This document shows, one piece after another, positions 62,880-64,000 of a stretch of 64,000 nt of DNA (positions are counted from its first letter, which is position 1; each line of letters opens with the position of its first letter). Under the pieces are notes generated by a model. The model was not told where the DNA came from. It was given only the letters and a program-made list of their open reading frames with translations, and made no database searches. A program made the position numbers and the translations under genes. The DNA comes from Methylocella silvestris BL2 (GTDB lineage: Bacteria; Pseudomonadota; Alphaproteobacteria; Rhizobiales; Beijerinckiaceae): NCBI RefSeq assembly GCF_000021745.1, contig NC_011666.1, positions 744,001 through 808,000 of the forward strand, written 5' to 3'.

Positions 62880-64000
62880 TCAGCGCTCGCTGATCTTCAT
62901 CAGCAGTCCGCCTTTTGGCCGCAGCGTCACCAGCGCCTCGGGTTGGACGTCGGCCGAAATTGGCTCGAGCCTGAAGCGGGCGGCGATTGTCGTCGTCGTA
63001 TTCACAAGCTCCGCCAGCGCGAAAAGCCCGCCAACGCAAATGCGCGGGCCGCCGCCAAAGGGCACATAGGCGAAACGAGGCCGCCGCTCGGCCCGCGCTG
63101 GCAGAAAGCGATCGGGATCGAAACGCTCCGGATCGGTCCAATAGTCTGGATGGCGATGCAGCGTGTAGGGGCAAACCATGAGGTTTGAATCCTTGCCGAC
63201 GAAATGCTCGCCCAGCATATCGTCCCCCAAGGCATGGCGGCTAAAGCTCCAGATCGGCGGGTAGAGCCGCAGCGCTTCCTGCGCCGCGCGCTTGATAAAG
63301 TTCTGCTCCGGAAGATTGCCGGCGAGCCCCTGAGCGGCGTCGGCTTCCCCTTCGACCCGCGCCCGGCTTTCCGGGTTTTCCGCGAGCAGGAGCCACAGCC
63401 AGGTCAAGGCGGTGGCGGTCGTCTCGTGGCCGGCGAGGAAGAGCGTCATCACCTCGTCGCGGATCTGCCGCTCGCCCATTCCCGCGCCGGTTTCGGGATC
63501 GCGATAGTCGAGCATCAACGACAAAATCGCGCCCGGCACGGGAGTTTGCCGATGCGCCTCGATCAGGGAATAGATCAGCCGGTCGAGACGCTGACGGGCG
63601 CCCTGATAGGCGAGATTGCCGGCGGTGGGAAGAAGCTCGGCTAGTTTTGCGGGAACGACGCTCCAGAAGCGGCCGGTGATATAGTCCTGCAGCAGATTGA
63701 TGTCGCGCCGGACGTTCAGCGCTGCGCCGGGCGCCGAATCTCCAAACAGGGCGCCGACGATGACTTCGACCGACAAAGCGCTCATCTCCGCCGCGACATC
63801 CACCGGCTCCTGCGACCGGGCGGCCTGTTCCCATCGCTGGCAGAGCCGGGCGAGCGCCTTAGCCTCGAAGACGGCGTAAGCCGGAAGCCGGGCAAAGAGA
63901 AAAGCCGGCTGAATGATGCGGCGCTGCGCGCGCCAGAGGTCGCCCTCGGAGGTGAGAAGCCCATTGCCAAGCACGGGCTTCAACATGGCGTGAAATCGCG
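62880..64000 (-). CDS. Cytochrome P450 (N-terminus beyond the window)
   Basis: The visible 373 or so codons lack the N-terminal 70-90 residues, cut by the window end. Heme-thiolate signature FAYVPFGGGPRICVGG, I-helix LFLAGHETTATAL (acid-alcohol pair ET), ExxR in AQEALRLYPP, and the PERFDPDRF loop are all present. P450s use O2 and reductant to hydroxylate organic substrates. The substrate is unknown and no ferredoxin or reductase gene is seen next to it. Confidence 0.92.
   Translation of the reverse strand, partial: RFHAMLKPVLGNGLLTSEGDLWRAQRRIIQPAFLFARLPAYAVFEAKALARLCQRWEQAARSQEPVDVAAEMSALSVEVIVGALFGDSAPGAALNVRRDINLLQDYITGRFWSVVPAKLAELLPTAGNLAYQGARQRLDRLIYSLIEAHRQTPVPGAILSLMLDYRDPETGAGMGERQIRDEVMTLFLAGHETTATALTWLWLLLAENPESRARVEGEADAAQGLAGNLPEQNFIKRAAQEALRLYPPIWSFSRHALGDDMLGEHFVGKDSNLMVCPYTLHRHPDYWTDPERFDPDRFLPARAERRPRFAYVPFGGGPRICVGGLFALAELVNTTTTIAARFRLEPISADVQPEALVTLRPKGGLLMKISER

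Overview
This is a GC-rich chromosomal segment from an alphaproteobacterium, most likely of the order Hyphomicrobiales (Rhizobiales) and perhaps near Beijerinckiaceae. That placement is inference. It rests on the short class of prolyl-tRNA synthetase, a single LolC/E-type permease joined to proS, the dxs-tlyA-RNA methyltransferase order, the rne/amiC/mrcA/prfB neighbourhood and a very long RNase E with an interrupted S1 domain. No rRNA operon, CRISPR array, prophage or intact insertion sequence was seen.

Layout. 1-420: the end of leuA and a tRNA-Lys. 657-5201: three exported esterases or hydrolases on the minus strand. 5.7-10.7 kb: a surface-glycan group (aldo/keto-reductase homologue lacking catalytic residues, WcaF-like acetyltransferase, GT4 glycosyltransferase, polymerase-like membrane protein). 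10.85-11.05 kb: a compact transcript-like unit encoding a 21-residue peptide behind an extended Shine-Dalgarno. 11-15 kb: a GH25 lysozyme lipoprotein and a NitT/TauT-type ABC transporter with a fused double permease. 15.7-19.8 kb: a LuxR-type solo regulator, an unknown protein, MgtE and a polysaccharide deacetylase. 19.8-27.6 kb: tRNA-Leu, lipB, the proS-lolE-lolD operon, a VapBC toxin-antitoxin pair with a strong palindromic operator, a MAPEG protein, a quinone reductase-like flavoprotein, a GNAT with no ordinary start codon, and a gene that appears frameshifted. 27.6-40.4 kb: envelope sugar metabolism (glmS, glmU), osmoregulated periplasmic glucan synthesis (opgG, opgH) and a second glycosyltransferase group with a tandemly duplicated GT2. 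40.4-47.6 kb: ppdK, dxs, tlyA and a TrmA/RlmD-family methyltransferase. 47.7-64 kb: a frameshifted rhomboid, prfB with a programmed +1 frameshift, an island of small exported unknowns with a truncated oxalate decarboxylase, then mrcA, amiC, rne, a DsbA-like protein and a cytochrome P450 cut by the window end.

Much of the window concerns the cell envelope: peptidoglycan synthesis and cleavage (GlmS/GlmU, PBP1A, AmiC, GH25), lipoprotein sorting (Lol), periplasmic glucans and exported polysaccharide. The most unusual items are the 21-codon unit with 15 nt of complementarity to the 16S rRNA 3' end and a CCTCCT that can mask it, the exported-protein island that separates mrcA from prfB, and the aldo/keto-reductase homologue that has lost its catalytic Tyr and His. 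All functional statements come from reading the sequence without database searches.
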